From an uncultured Prochlorococcus sp. (GTDB lineage: Bacteria > Cyanobacteriota > Cyanobacteriia > PCC-6307 > Cyanobiaceae): a DNA stretch of 64,000 nt. The position numbers and the translations under genes were made by a program. The notes below the pieces were generated by a model. The model made no database searches, was not told the DNA's origin, and was given only the letters and a program-made list of their open reading frames with translations. Below, in pieces: positions 9,935 through 19,534 of the stretch (position 1 is the first letter of the stretch; the number at the start of each line of letters is the position of its first letter). The stretch spans positions 112,514 to 176,513 of the forward strand of contig CACENO010000001.1 in assembly GCA_902560875.1 (NCBI GenBank). Reading direction: 5' to 3'.

Positions 9935-10204
9935 GATCAAATCTTTGCTCAGTATTCGATTAACCAGCAAAACTAGATATCAAGACATGTCTTCCTTGTA
10001 GGGTCGTAACCAAAACTCTATTTACCTTGTCGATTCAGCCAAATAACTGAAACAATAATCGTCAAGATTTCGTGAAATGAATCAAAGTCAACTTCTCTCC
10101 TTCATTAAAGCTCAATGAATCTTCTCTAAAATCACTATCCATTCTCTCTTTCTTCAACCTTCACAAAGCAGCTCTAAGGTCTAACTAATAGCTCAACACT
10201 AAAT

Positions 10205-10468
10205 ATGTGGAATTATCTAATAGCCCTCATCGCATCTGCCGTTCTCTTTTTTGTTCCCATGCAGCCAGGTTTATCTGCCTTGGATCAAGCGGAAAAGAAT
10301 CCTAAGACAAGCAGCCTAGAATTACCATCAGCACTTGCTGAAGATGATAGTTTTGATGATCTTCCTTTTGATCAACTTCGACAAGCTTTAAGAGAAGAGG
10401 TTGAATATGGACCCAAGGGAGGCGTTAGCCCACGATCTACTAAAAGCTATAACCTTTTAATCCGATGA
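10205..10468 (+). CDS. Hypothetical secreted or anchored small protein
   Basis: 87 aa with a clear N-terminal hydrophobic segment (YLIALIASAVLFFVPM) followed by PGLSA, read as a signal peptide or anchor. The rest is acidic and includes DDSFDDLPFDQLRQALREEVEYGPKGG cut here into short motifs DDSFDDLPFD and REEVEYGPKGG. No family recognised. The stop overlaps the next gene's start (ATGA), so the two are likely co-translated ahead of rlmH. The 270 bp upstream (9935-10204) shows only the leaderless extension of rsmA and AT-rich sequence. Confidence 0.6.
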   Translation: MWNYLIALIASAVLFFVPMQPGLSALDQAEKNPKTSSLELPSALAEDDSFDDLPFDQLRQALREEVEYGPKGGVSPRSTKSYNLLIR

Positions 10469-10854
10469 CCTTTGACCCTCATAGCCTTGAACGCCTTCGC
10501 GAATTAGGCCGTCAACTGCCACAACCATTACCAAAATCTTCTCCTCCTCCAAAACAAAAACTCCACGCCAACAAAAAGGCTCATCGGATCGAAACAGAAG
10601 AAAATCCACAAGCCCTTTTTCAAGAACTCATAAAAGCAAGCCCGGATGGAAACGTCCCAATCCATCTCATTAACAGGCTCAAAGAACTTGAAGCCAAACA
10701 ACTTGAAGAAGAAAATATTACTGAAACCAACCTTCAAACTAGTTTAACCACAAATAAAATCCAATCCCCCCGTAGAAGGCCTCCAAGAAAAAATAGTGAA
10801 GAGGAAGTTCTTTATGCAACTTTCAATAGATTCCTCTTTGAAGATGAAGAGTAA
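10465..10854 (+). CDS. Hypothetical charged soluble protein
   Basis: 129 aa, highly charged and proline/lysine-rich in the N-terminal third (PQPLPKSSPPPKQKLHANKK), then a helical segment with NRLKELEAKQLEEENI and an acidic tail ATFNRFLFEDEE. Probably partly disordered. It overlaps the preceding gene by 4 bp and ends 27 bp before rlmH. No recognised domain. The context hints at an RNA- or ribosome-related role, but that is only guilt by association. Confidence 0.6.
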   Translation: MTFDPHSLERLRELGRQLPQPLPKSSPPPKQKLHANKKAHRIETEENPQALFQELIKASPDGNVPIHLINRLKELEAKQLEEENITETNLQTSLTTNKIQSPRRRPPRKNSEEEVLYATFNRFLFEDEE

Positions 10855-10881
10855 ATCAAATATTTTAATTGTTCTTGAATC

Positions 10882-11319
10882 TTGCTAAATCCTTCACGTT
10901 GTCGAATTATTTCGATAGGAAAAATAAGAAAAAACTGGATCAAAGAAGGTATCAGCATGTATCTAAAACGTTTACCTGGGTTGACCATAATTGAATTGCG
11001 TGGGTCAACTATAAAAAAAGAGTCAGAAGCAATAAAGGCCCTGCTAAGAGATGATGAAGTATTGATAGTTTTAATGGAAAATGGTAGCTCCCTAACTTCT
11101 ATTGCTTTTACTAAATATTTGGAAAAACTTGGTTCCAAACGGCTTGTTTTTATAATAGGTGGTGCAGATGGTATTTCTTCTGAAATAAAAAGCCTTGCTC
11201 ATTTCCAATTAAGCCTCTCCCCTATGACATTCCCTCATGAAATGGCACGCTTATTACTTGTAGAACAACTTTATCGAGCTGTAAATATCACTCAAGGTGG
11301 CGCATATCACCGAGACTAA
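10882..11319 (+). CDS. rlmH: 23S rRNA pseudouridine-1915 N3-methyltransferase
   Basis: SPOUT-fold enzyme that methylates pseudouridine 1915 in helix 69 of 23S rRNA on assembled 70S ribosomes. The 145-aa product has the C-terminal knot: [13 protein letters not shown], then [20 protein letters not shown] and the terminal GGAYHRD. The start is a TTG at 10882; the first residues ([16 protein letters not shown]) match the usual N-terminus of picocyanobacterial RlmH, and no upstream ATG is available. Confidence 0.92.
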   Translation: MLNPSRCRIISIGKIRKNWIKEGISMYLKRLPGLTIIELRGSTIKKESEAIKALLRDDEVLIVLMENGSSLTSIAFTKYLEKLGSKRLVFIIGGADGISSEIKSLAHFQLSLSPMTFPHEMARLLLVEQLYRAVNITQGGAYHRD

Positions 11320-11385
11320 TAACGCAAGCAAACGTATGCACGAACAGTAAAGATACACAGCCCCCGAAGGCTCACAAGCTATGCT

Positions 11386-11399
11386 AGTACATTAGCACT
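11386..11399 (+). promoter_or_regulatory. Probable LexA-binding SOS box before umuDC
   Basis: AGTACATTAGCACT matches the cyanobacterial LexA consensus RGTACNNNDGTWCB at every defined position except one (C in place of the invariant T in the second half). It lies 20 bp before the umuD ATG, a sensible operator position. The match is seen in sequence; LexA control is inferred from the family and from the function of the genes. Confidence 0.6.
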
Positions 11400-11419
11400 A
11401 GTGATTAGGTCGCAGTCTA

Positions 11420-11869
11420 ATGAGCATTGAAAAGTCGGCGATACCCTTAAGAACCGAGCGTTTACCACTCTCTATACCACTAGCAATCGAATCCGTTTCG
11501 GCTGGATTCCCTTCTCCTGCTGATGACTATATCGACACTGGCATTGACCTTAACGAAGAACTGATTCGGCATCCCATAAGCACTTTCTTTCTTCGTGTCA
11601 GTGGAGATTCCATGATTGAAGCAGGCATTCAAAATGGCGATCTCTTGGTTGTGGATCGCAGTCTTGACCCCTGTCCAGGAAATGTTGTCGTAGCGGTATT
11701 AGATGGCACATTCACATTAAAACGACTTGCTCTCAGACGTGGATTGCTCTACCTAGATGCAGGTCACCCCAACTATCAACCAATTGACCTGCGTCAATAT
11801 GGCGGTGTTCAAATCTGGGGGGTAGCAATATATTCAATTCACAAACTCCAAAACATTGCAACCGCATAA
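11420..11869 (+). CDS. umuD: UmuD-type translesion synthesis protein (LexA-like peptidase S24)
   Basis: RecA-stimulated self-cleaving partner of the error-prone polymerase UmuC. Visible features are an Ala-Gly cleavage site in ESVSAGFPSPADDYID (near residue 30), the catalytic serine in RVSGDSMIEAG and the catalytic lysine in GTFTLKRLALR. The 149-aa length fits UmuD rather than LexA because no DNA-binding domain is present. The stop shares a base with the umuC start (TAATG), so the pair is translationally coupled. Confidence 0.93.
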   Translation: MSIEKSAIPLRTERLPLSIPLAIESVSAGFPSPADDYIDTGIDLNEELIRHPISTFFLRVSGDSMIEAGIQNGDLLVVDRSLDPCPGNVVVAVLDGTFTLKRLALRRGLLYLDAGHPNYQPIDLRQYGGVQIWGVAIYSIHKLQNIATA

Positions 11870-13143
11870 TGGGCCAGGCCATAGCCCTAATTGATGGCAA
11901 TAACTTCTATGCTGCCTGCGAACAAAATATCGACCCATCAATAGCCGGGCGTCCAGTAGTCGTACTCTCTAACAATGATGGATGCATCGTGGCACGAAGC
12001 GCAGAAGCACGTGAGCTAGGGATTGCAATGGGGCAACCATATTTCAAAATTCGTCATGAACTAAAAAGGCTTGGAGTAGCAGTACGAAGCTCTAATTACG
12101 CCCTCTACGGCGACATGAGCAAACGTCTAATGGATTTACTAACACAGCATTGTGGCCAAATAGAAGTTTATTCTATTGATGAAGCCTTCACTCAAATAGA
12201 TCGCCCCTGCGCTGGTGATCTGACTCCATGGGCTCGTGAATTACGAGCAACAGTACATCAGAATATAGGCCTACCCATTTCTATAGGTATTGGCACTAGC
12301 AAAGTACAAGCAAAACTTGCTAATCGCTTAGCAAAAACAGTGGCTAACAATGCAGGTATTTTCGATCTATACACAGTCACAGACTTGGATTCATGCCTTG
12401 AGGATATAAACATTAAAGATGTCTGGGGAGTTGGGAAACAACTAACCAGCTGGTTCCGCATACGAGGTATTAATACCGCACGCCATCTACGTGATATGCC
12501 TAGCAATCAACTACTTTCCAAGTGTGGTATTAGGGGTATACGCCTACAAAAAGAGCTGCAAGGGGAACCATGTCTTGTTTTTGAGAAAACTCCTAAAAAG
12601 AAGAAACAAACATGCATTAGCAGAAGCTATAAACATCCCATCACAAGCTTGGAAGAATTGCGACAGAGAGTCAGCAGCCAAGTAATAAAAGCAAGTGAGA
12701 AATTACGAAAACAAAAGCAACTGACAAGGAAGATCACTGTCTTCGCCAATACAAGTCCTTTCAATCAATCTTTTTTCAGTAAAAGTGCAACGATTCAACT
12801 GGAAACACCAAGCAATGACACCGTAATTCTTCTAAAAGCATCTCTTGCTTTAACACAAGAAATCTTTCAACCTTCTCGTCTGTTCATCAAAGTTGGCGTG
12901 ACAATGCAGAACCTACAAAATAATGACTATCTACAATTAAACATTCTTAAGCACTACAACAATCAGCAAATGGAACAAAGAGAGCGACTAATGATGACAG
13001 TGGACCATCTTAATAAACGATATGGAAATGGCACCATAAATTGGGCAATATCAATGCCATCTCAAAACGATGGTGTACGCCGTGAGCAGTTAGGCTGTAA
13101 CACAACAACAGAAATCATGAAAATACCCATTGTTTATTCATAA
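11869..13143 (+). CDS. umuC: Y-family DNA polymerase UmuC (Pol V subunit)
   Basis: Catalytic subunit of the damage-bypass polymerase. The 424-aa product begins ALIDGNNFYAACEQ (first catalytic acidic residue). It has the Y-family signature EVYSIDEAFTQID near residue 105, the palm segment PISIGIGTSKVQAKLANRLAK, a helix-hairpin-helix (DVWGVGKQLTSWF) and a little-finger domain at the C-terminus. Coupled to umuD and predicted to be SOS-induced through the upstream LexA-type box. Confidence 0.95.
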   Translation: MGQAIALIDGNNFYAACEQNIDPSIAGRPVVVLSNNDGCIVARSAEARELGIAMGQPYFKIRHELKRLGVAVRSSNYALYGDMSKRLMDLLTQHCGQIEVYSIDEAFTQIDRPCAGDLTPWARELRATVHQNIGLPISIGIGTSKVQAKLANRLAKTVANNAGIFDLYTVTDLDSCLEDINIKDVWGVGKQLTSWFRIRGINTARHLRDMPSNQLLSKCGIRGIRLQKELQGEPCLVFEKTPKKKKQTCISRSYKHPITSLEELRQRVSSQVIKASEKLRKQKQLTRKITVFANTSPFNQSFFSKSATIQLETPSNDTVILLKASLALTQEIFQPSRLFIKVGVTMQNLQNNDYLQLNILKHYNNQQMEQRERLMMTVDHLNKRYGNGTINWAISMPSQNDGVRREQLGCNTTTEIMKIPIVYS

Positions 13144-13187
13144 AGAATAAATCAATCAGGCTTTGAGGAAACTTAAAACAAAGGACT

Positions 13188-13655
13188 ATGGAATTCTTAT
13201 TATTTTTGGCGGCCAAAGAGAAGGAAATACTGAATTTGATCAACAAGGCTGAATTTTCAGTAGAGGAGAACACCCCTTTATGTTTGATTAGTAATAATTT
13301 CGTGGGTTTTGTAAAGAAACGGCAGCGTACAGTGGTTATTTGCACTGAAAATATAAAAAAGAGGAACGGATATTTATTACCAGGTATTAACAAATACAAT
13401 CAGAATGAACGTACGTCAATAGCAATCAGGAAAGCACTTAGACACGAAGCCACACATGTAGCTCAAGATTGCAATAATTCTCAGCTACTTAATGTATTAC
13501 CAAAGAAAAAAAAGATGCATGAATGGTATAAAAAAAGTGCAATAACACGTTCAACAAATATTGGCAATATAAAAAGAGAAAGAGAAGAGGAAGCTTACTA
13601 TATGGAAGATAGGCCCAAAATGGTTATAAAAGCTTTAAAAAAATATTGTCTTTAA
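13188..13655 (+). CDS. Small hypothetical protein with HEXXH motif
   Basis: 155 aa, lysine-rich and lacking a signal peptide. The sequence ALRHEATHVAQDC contains HEATH, a match to the zincin HEXXH motif (two zinc-binding histidines and a catalytic glutamate), near residue 88. Downstream EREEEAYYMEDRP could supply the third ligand. It is 44 bp after umuC on the same strand. No named family is recognised, so protease activity is an inference from the motif only. Confidence 0.7.
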   Translation: MEFLLFLAAKEKEILNLINKAEFSVEENTPLCLISNNFVGFVKKRQRTVVICTENIKKRNGYLLPGINKYNQNERTSIAIRKALRHEATHVAQDCNNSQLLNVLPKKKKMHEWYKKSAITRSTNIGNIKREREEEAYYMEDRPKMVIKALKKYCL

Positions 13656-13674
13656 ACATTAGAAACCAGTCAAA

Positions 13675-13974
13675 TCAAACTTCACAAAGAAGTTGAACCA
13701 GATTGTCTTTAATACTAACAATCAGTACAAGACCATCACCATAACAGGGAAAACCTGTCTTAACTCTAACAGAATTTATATTAACTAAAGCAAGCCCACA
13801 CGTTTCGCTGAATAAAACTGGCATGGTCGATATACTACCATGCATATGTTGTAAATCTAGCGCCTGAATCACTGCTCTCTGAGCCCTATCAAGTCCTAAT
13901 TTTTCAACAAATTGAGGCCATAAATAATTGACAGGATTATACTGTGAAAGATCAATTGGACTGGTATGGGACAT
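13675..13974 (-). CDS. Hypothetical small cytosolic protein
   Basis: 99 aa from the ATG at 13974 (the track start is a TTG three codons earlier). Starts MSHTSPIDLSQYNPVNYLWP and contains FVEKLGLDRAQRAVIQALDL; no membrane segment or known motif. It converges with the HEXXH gene with only 19 bp between the stops. Confidence 0.55.
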   Translation of the reverse strand: MSHTSPIDLSQYNPVNYLWPQFVEKLGLDRAQRAVIQALDLQHMHGSISTMPVLFSETCGLALVNINSVRVKTGFPCYGDGLVLIVSIKDNLVQLLCEV

Positions 13975-14140
13975 AAGAGCCAAGACAAAAGAATTAATTA
14001 AGTTTAATTAGTTAGAAACATAGTATAATAGCCACAAAGAAAGTTAAATAGTTCAGAAGGAATACAACAATTTTTATATCTAGGAAATCAAATGGACAAC
14101 AAATACAGAGAATTCTAATGTCTGCAGAATAGATAGTCTA

Positions 14141-16195
14141 TTAAATTACAAGAGGTTCTTTGTCTCCGTAACTTGAACATCTCTGTTGATCTAGATGCAA
14201 AATATGCTTACGTTCTGAATAATAAAGATTTTGAAAATGCAAGGCATCGCTATTAAGCTCATTGAACATCTTATCAATTCGTTTTTCCATATCGAACGAC
14301 TCTTGAGGTTGCTGTTGCTCTTCTTCTACAAGGGCTGCAATACATTTCTCCAATGTTTCAAGTCTCTGACTACTCCATGCTTCCAATAAATGTCGGCAAC
14401 GTTTTAATGACTTTTGACGTTCTAAAGCAGCTGTGATTCCACGCAAATGCAGCAAGGGTTCAGCCATTGAGGCCATCTGAACCTCTCCAGGTTCCAAAAG
14501 GGGAGTTAGTCGGCTTAAAAGTGAATTATCTTCAACCATTAATTGATCAGACAAAAGTCGAGGAAGGTCAATACTGCCAAGATCATCCCCAGAATCATTT
14601 CCGCGAGAGATGTCTTCTAGCCTGCCAACCCCAAGGTTTGTTTCTTCCAAATCTGTTATCGAAGACCAAAGCAATCGATGGTATTGAATAGCAAAATCCT
14701 CAAGCTCCCTCTTCCTAAGCTCACAACGAATTTTGGCTCTATGTTCAGGACAATGAAGATATAAACGCAAAATCTCGGCTTCGCTACGTTCACGTTGATT
14801 AGTCTCTCCAGGTTGTTCATATCTACTAGACCGACCATGCCAGCGCTGACCTTTGACTTGTTTTCGAAGGTCTTCCTCTAACTGCAAAGCTAATCGTGCT
14901 TGCCCACCACTCAAACGTTCTGCAACTTTTTGAAGATAGTGAGTCCGAACCGCTGACTGAGGCAGTTTTCCTAAAAGTTGAACTAATCCACTAACTGCGG
15001 TCTGAAAGTGATCTGCCTTACGAAGATCTAGACCCTGTAAGACCTGATCGATTTGCCAATCAAGCCATAATGGAGCTTGATCCAGAAGTGATCGGTACTC
15101 GCCAGGTCCATGAATTTGCAAAAACTCATCAGGATCTTTACCAGCAGGTAAATGGAGAACTCGCAAGTCCAACTGACCTTGCAATGCCAGTCTTTCAACT
15201 TCACCAATGGCTCTACTGGCTGCCCTAACACCCGCACTATCAGCATCAAAATTCAAAATAATTCGCTTACTATCAGTCGAACGACATAACTGAGTAATTT
15301 GCTGATTACTAAGAGCTGTACCTAAAGAAGCTACTGAATTATCAATACCCGCCGAATGAAGGGCAATAACATCAAAATATCCTTCTACAACAACAGCCCT
15401 GTCCTTTTTACGAATAGAGGCAGAAGCTTTATCTAACCCATAAAGATGCTTACCTTTTTCAAAGACTTCTGTTTCAGGAGAATTTAAATATTTAGGTTCA
15501 GAGTTATCAAGAGTTCGGCCCCCAAAACCAATTACACGTCCTTGACGATCACGAATAGGGACAATAATTCGATTGCGAAAGCGATCATAAAAACCACCTC
15601 CTCCTTTGCGAGAAACAATCAATCCAGCAGCCTCTAATATCTCAGATCCCAGTCCTTCAACATTCCGAAGATGCGTTAACAAAGCATCCCATTTATCAAG
15701 GGCATAACCCAAAGCAAAGGATTGCAGAGTGGTTTCTGTCAATCCTCTATCTTTCTTTAAATATTCAAGCGCAAATGAACCTTCATTTGTACGTAATTGA
15801 ACTGCAAACCAAGCGGCAGCAAGAGAAAGTGCTCGATACAGTTGATCTCTACGAGAGAACTGATTCCTCAGTCTTTCCTGTTGAGATCCATCAATAGTTT
15901 CAACAGGAAGTTGATATTTTCTTGCTAGTTCAAGTACAACTTCTCCAAAACTCTGACGCTGAAATTCCATCAAAAACTTGATAGAGTTCCCACCCGCTCC
16001 ACAAGAAAAACAATAATAGAATTGCTTAGACGGGGACACCGTCATAGAGGGCTTACTATCATCATGGAAAGGGCACAAACCGACGAATTCTCTGCCTTTC
16101 TTCTTTAGTACTACGTGCTCACCAACAACATCAACAATGTCAGCCCGTTCTTTAACGGCCTCAATAGTACGCGGGTGAAGACGGGGTGATGTCAT
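14141..16195 (-). CDS. dnaG: DNA primase
   Basis: Synthesises RNA primers for the replication fork, working with DnaB. Domains in order: the CHC2-type zinc finger with CPFHDDSKPSM and FYYCFSCGAGGN (residues 40-65), the RNA polymerase domain with the TOPRIM signature AVVVEGYFDVIALHSAG (about residue 265) and NFDADSAG, and a long C-terminal helicase-binding region. About 684 aa from the ATG at 16195; the track start is a TTG one codon earlier. Confidence 0.95.
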   Translation of the reverse strand: MTSPRLHPRTIEAVKERADIVDVVGEHVVLKKKGREFVGLCPFHDDSKPSMTVSPSKQFYYCFSCGAGGNSIKFLMEFQRQSFGEVVLELARKYQLPVETIDGSQQERLRNQFSRRDQLYRALSLAAAWFAVQLRTNEGSFALEYLKKDRGLTETTLQSFALGYALDKWDALLTHLRNVEGLGSEILEAAGLIVSRKGGGGFYDRFRNRIIVPIRDRQGRVIGFGGRTLDNSEPKYLNSPETEVFEKGKHLYGLDKASASIRKKDRAVVVEGYFDVIALHSAGIDNSVASLGTALSNQQITQLCRSTDSKRIILNFDADSAGVRAASRAIGEVERLALQGQLDLRVLHLPAGKDPDEFLQIHGPGEYRSLLDQAPLWLDWQIDQVLQGLDLRKADHFQTAVSGLVQLLGKLPQSAVRTHYLQKVAERLSGGQARLALQLEEDLRKQVKGQRWHGRSSRYEQPGETNQRERSEAEILRLYLHCPEHRAKIRCELRKRELEDFAIQYHRLLWSSITDLEETNLGVGRLEDISRGNDSGDDLGSIDLPRLLSDQLMVEDNSLLSRLTPLLEPGEVQMASMAEPLLHLRGITAALERQKSLKRCRHLLEAWSSQRLETLEKCIAALVEEEQQQPQESFDMEKRIDKMFNELNSDALHFQNLYYSERKHILHLDQQRCSSYGDKEPLVI

Positions 16196-16256
16196 CAAAG
16201 TATTCTGAACGTCTTTAAGGCTTTGGTCTAGATAGAAGTAGCATTGTGCCTCAAGA

Positions 16257-17249
16257 ATGAATCAAAATAAAAGGTTTGAAAAAAAGGGAATCGCAGAGAA
16301 CGGAATTTTGAATCTTCATTCGAACAAGGTATTGAAAAATAATTCCAAACCTCTAAAAGGTTTCTTAGTTCTCCTTGCCAGTGCATTGTCTTTCAGCCTA
16401 ATGACCGTATGCGTAAAGCACTTAAGAGGAAGGGTCCCAATAGCAGAAATAGTCTTGGCACGAGCTGTCTTTAGCCTTTTGTTGACAAGACTGATGCTCA
16501 AATCAGCCGGAATATCTCCTTGGGGAATAGACAAGAAATTACTTCTATTGAGAGGCTTCCTAGGTACGGCTGCTTTGTTTTGCGTATTTGAAGCAATTAA
16601 CAGACTCTCTTTGGCCTCAGCGACAGTACTTCAATACACCTATCCAACTTTTGTAGCTGTGGCTGCAGCATTTTTTCTTGGCGAAAAAATTACAAGTCGA
16701 ATAGGACTAGCGGTAATTGCGGGATGGATAGGCATAACAATGATAGTCAACCCATCTTGGATAAATCCTGAATTAGAAATGCTTTCAGCTAAAGCTGTTT
16801 GTATTGCACTGGGAGGATCAGTCCTAACTGCGCTGGCATATGTATCTGTACGAAAGCTTTCAAAAACTGAGCATCCGCTTGTAATTGTTCATTATTTCCC
16901 ATTGGTATCTGTACCAATTTCTATACCATTCCTAATTAACAACGGAGTTTGGCCAATCGGCATGGATTGGATATGGCTAATAGGGGTGGGTATATTTACA
17001 CAACTTGGGCAGATTTGGATTACAGAAGGGCTCAGCATTCTTCCAGCTGCACAAGCTTGCTCTATAAATTATGCACAAGTTTTATTTTCAGCAATTTGGG
17101 GAGCACTAATCTTTTCAGAAGGAATAAACAAATGGTGGATCACTGGTTCAATATTCATATTGCTTTCAACAGCTTTATGTTTTACCGATAAAAATCAGAA
17201 GAAATCAAATATAAGCCAAGAGACTAGAAGGATAGTCAATATCAATTAA
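16257..17249 (+). CDS. EamA/DMT-family transporter
   Basis: 330-aa membrane protein with about ten hydrophobic helices and two EamA repeats. The first repeat contains LARAVFSLLLTRLML and TVLQYTYPTFVAVAAAFFLG. The second ends QACSINYAQVLFSAIWGALI. This layout matches drug/metabolite transporter (DMT) exporters of metabolites or amino acids; substrate unknown. Divergent from dnaG. The 238 bp after it (17250-17487) hold no convincing gene. Confidence 0.87.
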   Translation: MNQNKRFEKKGIAENGILNLHSNKVLKNNSKPLKGFLVLLASALSFSLMTVCVKHLRGRVPIAEIVLARAVFSLLLTRLMLKSAGISPWGIDKKLLLLRGFLGTAALFCVFEAINRLSLASATVLQYTYPTFVAVAAAFFLGEKITSRIGLAVIAGWIGITMIVNPSWINPELEMLSAKAVCIALGGSVLTALAYVSVRKLSKTEHPLVIVHYFPLVSVPISIPFLINNGVWPIGMDWIWLIGVGIFTQLGQIWITEGLSILPAAQACSINYAQVLFSAIWGALIFSEGINKWWITGSIFILLSTALCFTDKNQKKSNISQETRRIVNIN

Positions 17250-17487
17250 TTTCAGAATAGGTGATTAGTCAGTCATTGAAAATGTGATTAAGCTTTCAAA
17301 TAACATATCAAATAAGTTAAATTTAGAATAAGAGATTAAGTACTAATAACTGCTGCAATTATTGGAATTTGAACGAATTTTTAAATTTAAATTAAACAAC
17401 AGTTGCCTATAACAGCAAATAAGGGCCAATATAGAGATATGACATCTGCTCAATTTTTTCAAAATAACCATCTAACCACCCTTAATC

Positions 17488-17898
17488 ATGAAGCTTGCTC
17501 TTGCTACATTGCTTGTCCTGGGATCGATACCAGTGACTGCAATTGCCGATGAATACAACAAGAACGATTACTCAGCTACTGGAACATGCGCAAGGAGCGA
17601 ATACAGAGAAGAATATGTTCCTGGCAACAAAAACTCGCCAGGCTATGTAAAGACATGGAACGAGGCTGTTCAAGTTCCATGTAGTCAAGTGCCAAGAGCT
17701 TCGGCCAGACCGGCCTTAAGACCTGCTCAACCTCAAGTTTCAGAAGATACTAATGATTGCAGTGAAGGCACACTGATTGGAGGGCTATTAGGAGCAGGGC
17801 TAGCGACTACAGGGTCACGAGGCAGAGACCGCTGGTGGGCAATCCCAGCAGGAGGAGCTGCAGGTGCAATGCTTGGTTGTCAAATCGATGGGGGCTAA
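17488..17898 (+). CDS. Secreted glycine-zipper-like protein
   Basis: 136 aa with a Sec signal peptide (MKLALATLLVLGSIPVTAIA, likely cut near ADE). A middle region has three cysteines (TGTCARSE, VQVPCSQVP). The C-terminal segment TLIGGLLGAGLATTGSRGRD and PAGGAAGAMLGCQ has the GxxxG pattern of glycine-zipper membrane-insertion domains. Probably exported to the periplasm or lumen. Function unknown. Confidence 0.7.
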   Translation: MKLALATLLVLGSIPVTAIADEYNKNDYSATGTCARSEYREEYVPGNKNSPGYVKTWNEAVQVPCSQVPRASARPALRPAQPQVSEDTNDCSEGTLIGGLLGAGLATTGSRGRDRWWAIPAGGAAGAMLGCQIDGG

Positions 17899-18004
17899 TG
17901 AACATTTCTTTCTTAATTTTTAATACATTATAAATTCAACTTTGAAGATACTATTTACTAGTATTTAATTATTTGTAATTACAATAAATAGATTTAGTTG
18001 ATCA

Positions 18005-18430
18005 CTATGTATCTATTGGAAGTTGATAAACGATCCAATCGAAATCACCATCAACAGAAGATATTGTGGGATTGAGCAAATTCCAACTTTGCCCCTTGGC
18101 TCCCTTTTTTAAAAACAAATTGAAAGACGTTTTGTGAATATCTTTAGGGTCTTTTAGTTGATAGTTAAAATGGCCCATTACAGATAATATTTTCTCATTT
18201 GGATAATCCATATAACTACTTTGATCAACCTTGACACGAATTATCTCTTTTACTATTTTCTCCGTACCAAGCAATCCAGCGAGTGTTTGATCCGTTAATT
18301 GAATTTGCAATTGTAATGCTTTCTTTAAAACTGAGTCACTAGGATTATGAGAGATTGAACATCCATACTGCAATATACATATAGCCGCAATCAAAATAAA
18401 AGCTGGAACCTTTCTAAATATGCTGCTCAT
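18005..18430 (-). CDS. Hypothetical exported protein, possible lipoprotein
   Basis: 141 aa with an N-terminal hydrophobic stretch (AFILIAAICILQYGCSISHN) ending at a cysteine. This could be a lipoprotein signal, although the residues before the cysteine fit the lipobox poorly. The remainder looks like a soluble beta-rich domain (SFNLFLKKGAKGQSWNLLNP). No family recognised. Divergent from ruvA with 62 bp between. Confidence 0.6.
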   Translation of the reverse strand: MSSIFRKVPAFILIAAICILQYGCSISHNPSDSVLKKALQLQIQLTDQTLAGLLGTEKIVKEIIRVKVDQSSYMDYPNEKILSVMGHFNYQLKDPKDIHKTSFNLFLKKGAKGQSWNLLNPTISSVDGDFDWIVYQLPIDT

Positions 18431-18492
18431 GGTTAAGAGAATAGTGGAAAAGCTCTAAAAACAGGCAGGATCAAAAGATCAAAGGAAACCTT

Positions 18493-19167
18493 ATGATTGG
18501 ATGGCTTCAAGGGCAAGTAATTGAAGAGAGTCAACTGCCACTAAAGCAAGGGATCATTTTAAATTGCAGTGGAGTTGGCTACGAGATTCAACTATTGCAT
18601 CGTCACTTGATGTTAGTAGATTCTAATGAGAAGTTAACTCTATGGATTCATCAAATTACTCGTGAGGATTCTGAAAATCTATATGGCTTCGAAACAATAT
18701 TTGAACGAGATCTTTTCAGACTTCTTATAGGAGTCAGCGGAGTTGGGGCACAAATTGCAATGGCTCTTCTTGAGGAAGCTCAAGTTGAGGAACTTGTTAG
18801 CGCAATTGTTAATGAAGACATTAACAAACTTCGTCAAGCTCAAGGAGTAGGTAAAAGAACAGCTGAAAGACTTTCTCTTGAATTACGACATAAACTCGAG
18901 AAGTTCAACTTTGTACCTGCAAAAACCAATTCAAAAAGAAATCCATCACAAGACTTTGTCCCTGAACCTAGTATCAATAACGAACTAATAAGGACACTTA
19001 GAACACTTGGTTACGAAGACTTTGAAATTAAAAAGGCACTTCAAACAGTTACAAAAGAGGTCAAGGGCACCTCAACATCAAAAAGCACTGGTGTGACGAG
19101 TTTCTCAGACGATCCTGAGGCACTACTGAAAGCAGCACTTATATGGCTAAGCAATCATTCAAGCTAA
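18493..19167 (+). CDS. ruvA: Holliday junction helicase subunit RuvA
   Basis: Tetrameric protein that binds four-way DNA junctions and positions RuvB for branch migration. The 224-aa product has the N-terminal OB fold (MIGWLQGQVIEE), two helix-hairpin-helix motifs (LLIGVSGVGAQIAMALL and RQAQGVGKRTAERLSLELR) and a C-terminal RuvB-contacting domain (TLRTLGYEDFEIKKALQTV). It lies 62 bp before rpsO. Confidence 0.95.
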   Translation: MIGWLQGQVIEESQLPLKQGIILNCSGVGYEIQLLHRHLMLVDSNEKLTLWIHQITREDSENLYGFETIFERDLFRLLIGVSGVGAQIAMALLEEAQVEELVSAIVNEDINKLRQAQGVGKRTAERLSLELRHKLEKFNFVPAKTNSKRNPSQDFVPEPSINNELIRTLRTLGYEDFEIKKALQTVTKEVKGTSTSKSTGVTSFSDDPEALLKAALIWLSNHSS

Positions 19168-19229
19168 AGTTGGAGAGCAAAGAGTTAAATTAACCTTATA
19201 AAACCTAAATCCACTCAAAAGAACAAAAC

Positions 19230-19499
19230 ATGTCGCTCGATACAGCAGAGAAACAAAAACTAATCAACACATACCAAACCCATGGAACCGATACTGGATC
19301 AGTTGAAGTACAAGTGGCCATGCTGAGTGAACGTATTACTAAGTTAAGTGGGCACCTTCAGGGCAATAGTCATGACTACTCTTCTCGCAAAGGACTTTTA
19401 AAGATGATTGGTCATCGCAAACGAATGCTGAGTTATGTCAGAGAAAAAAGTGAAAAGCGTTATACAGATCTAGTTAGCAAACTAGGAATAAGAGGCTGA
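19230..19499 (+). CDS. rpsO: 30S ribosomal protein S15
   Basis: Primary 16S rRNA-binding protein of the small-subunit platform. 89 aa, the standard bacterial length, with the conserved [39 protein letters not shown] and [10 protein letters not shown] stretches. Encoded between ruvA and a PAM68 gene, all co-directional. Confidence 0.97.
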   Translation: MSLDTAEKQKLINTYQTHGTDTGSVEVQVAMLSERITKLSGHLQGNSHDYSSRKGLLKMIGHRKRMLSYVREKSEKRYTDLVSKLGIRG

Positions 19500-19534
19500 G
19501 CAGTACCACCCTCCTTCACAAATCCAATAAATCC

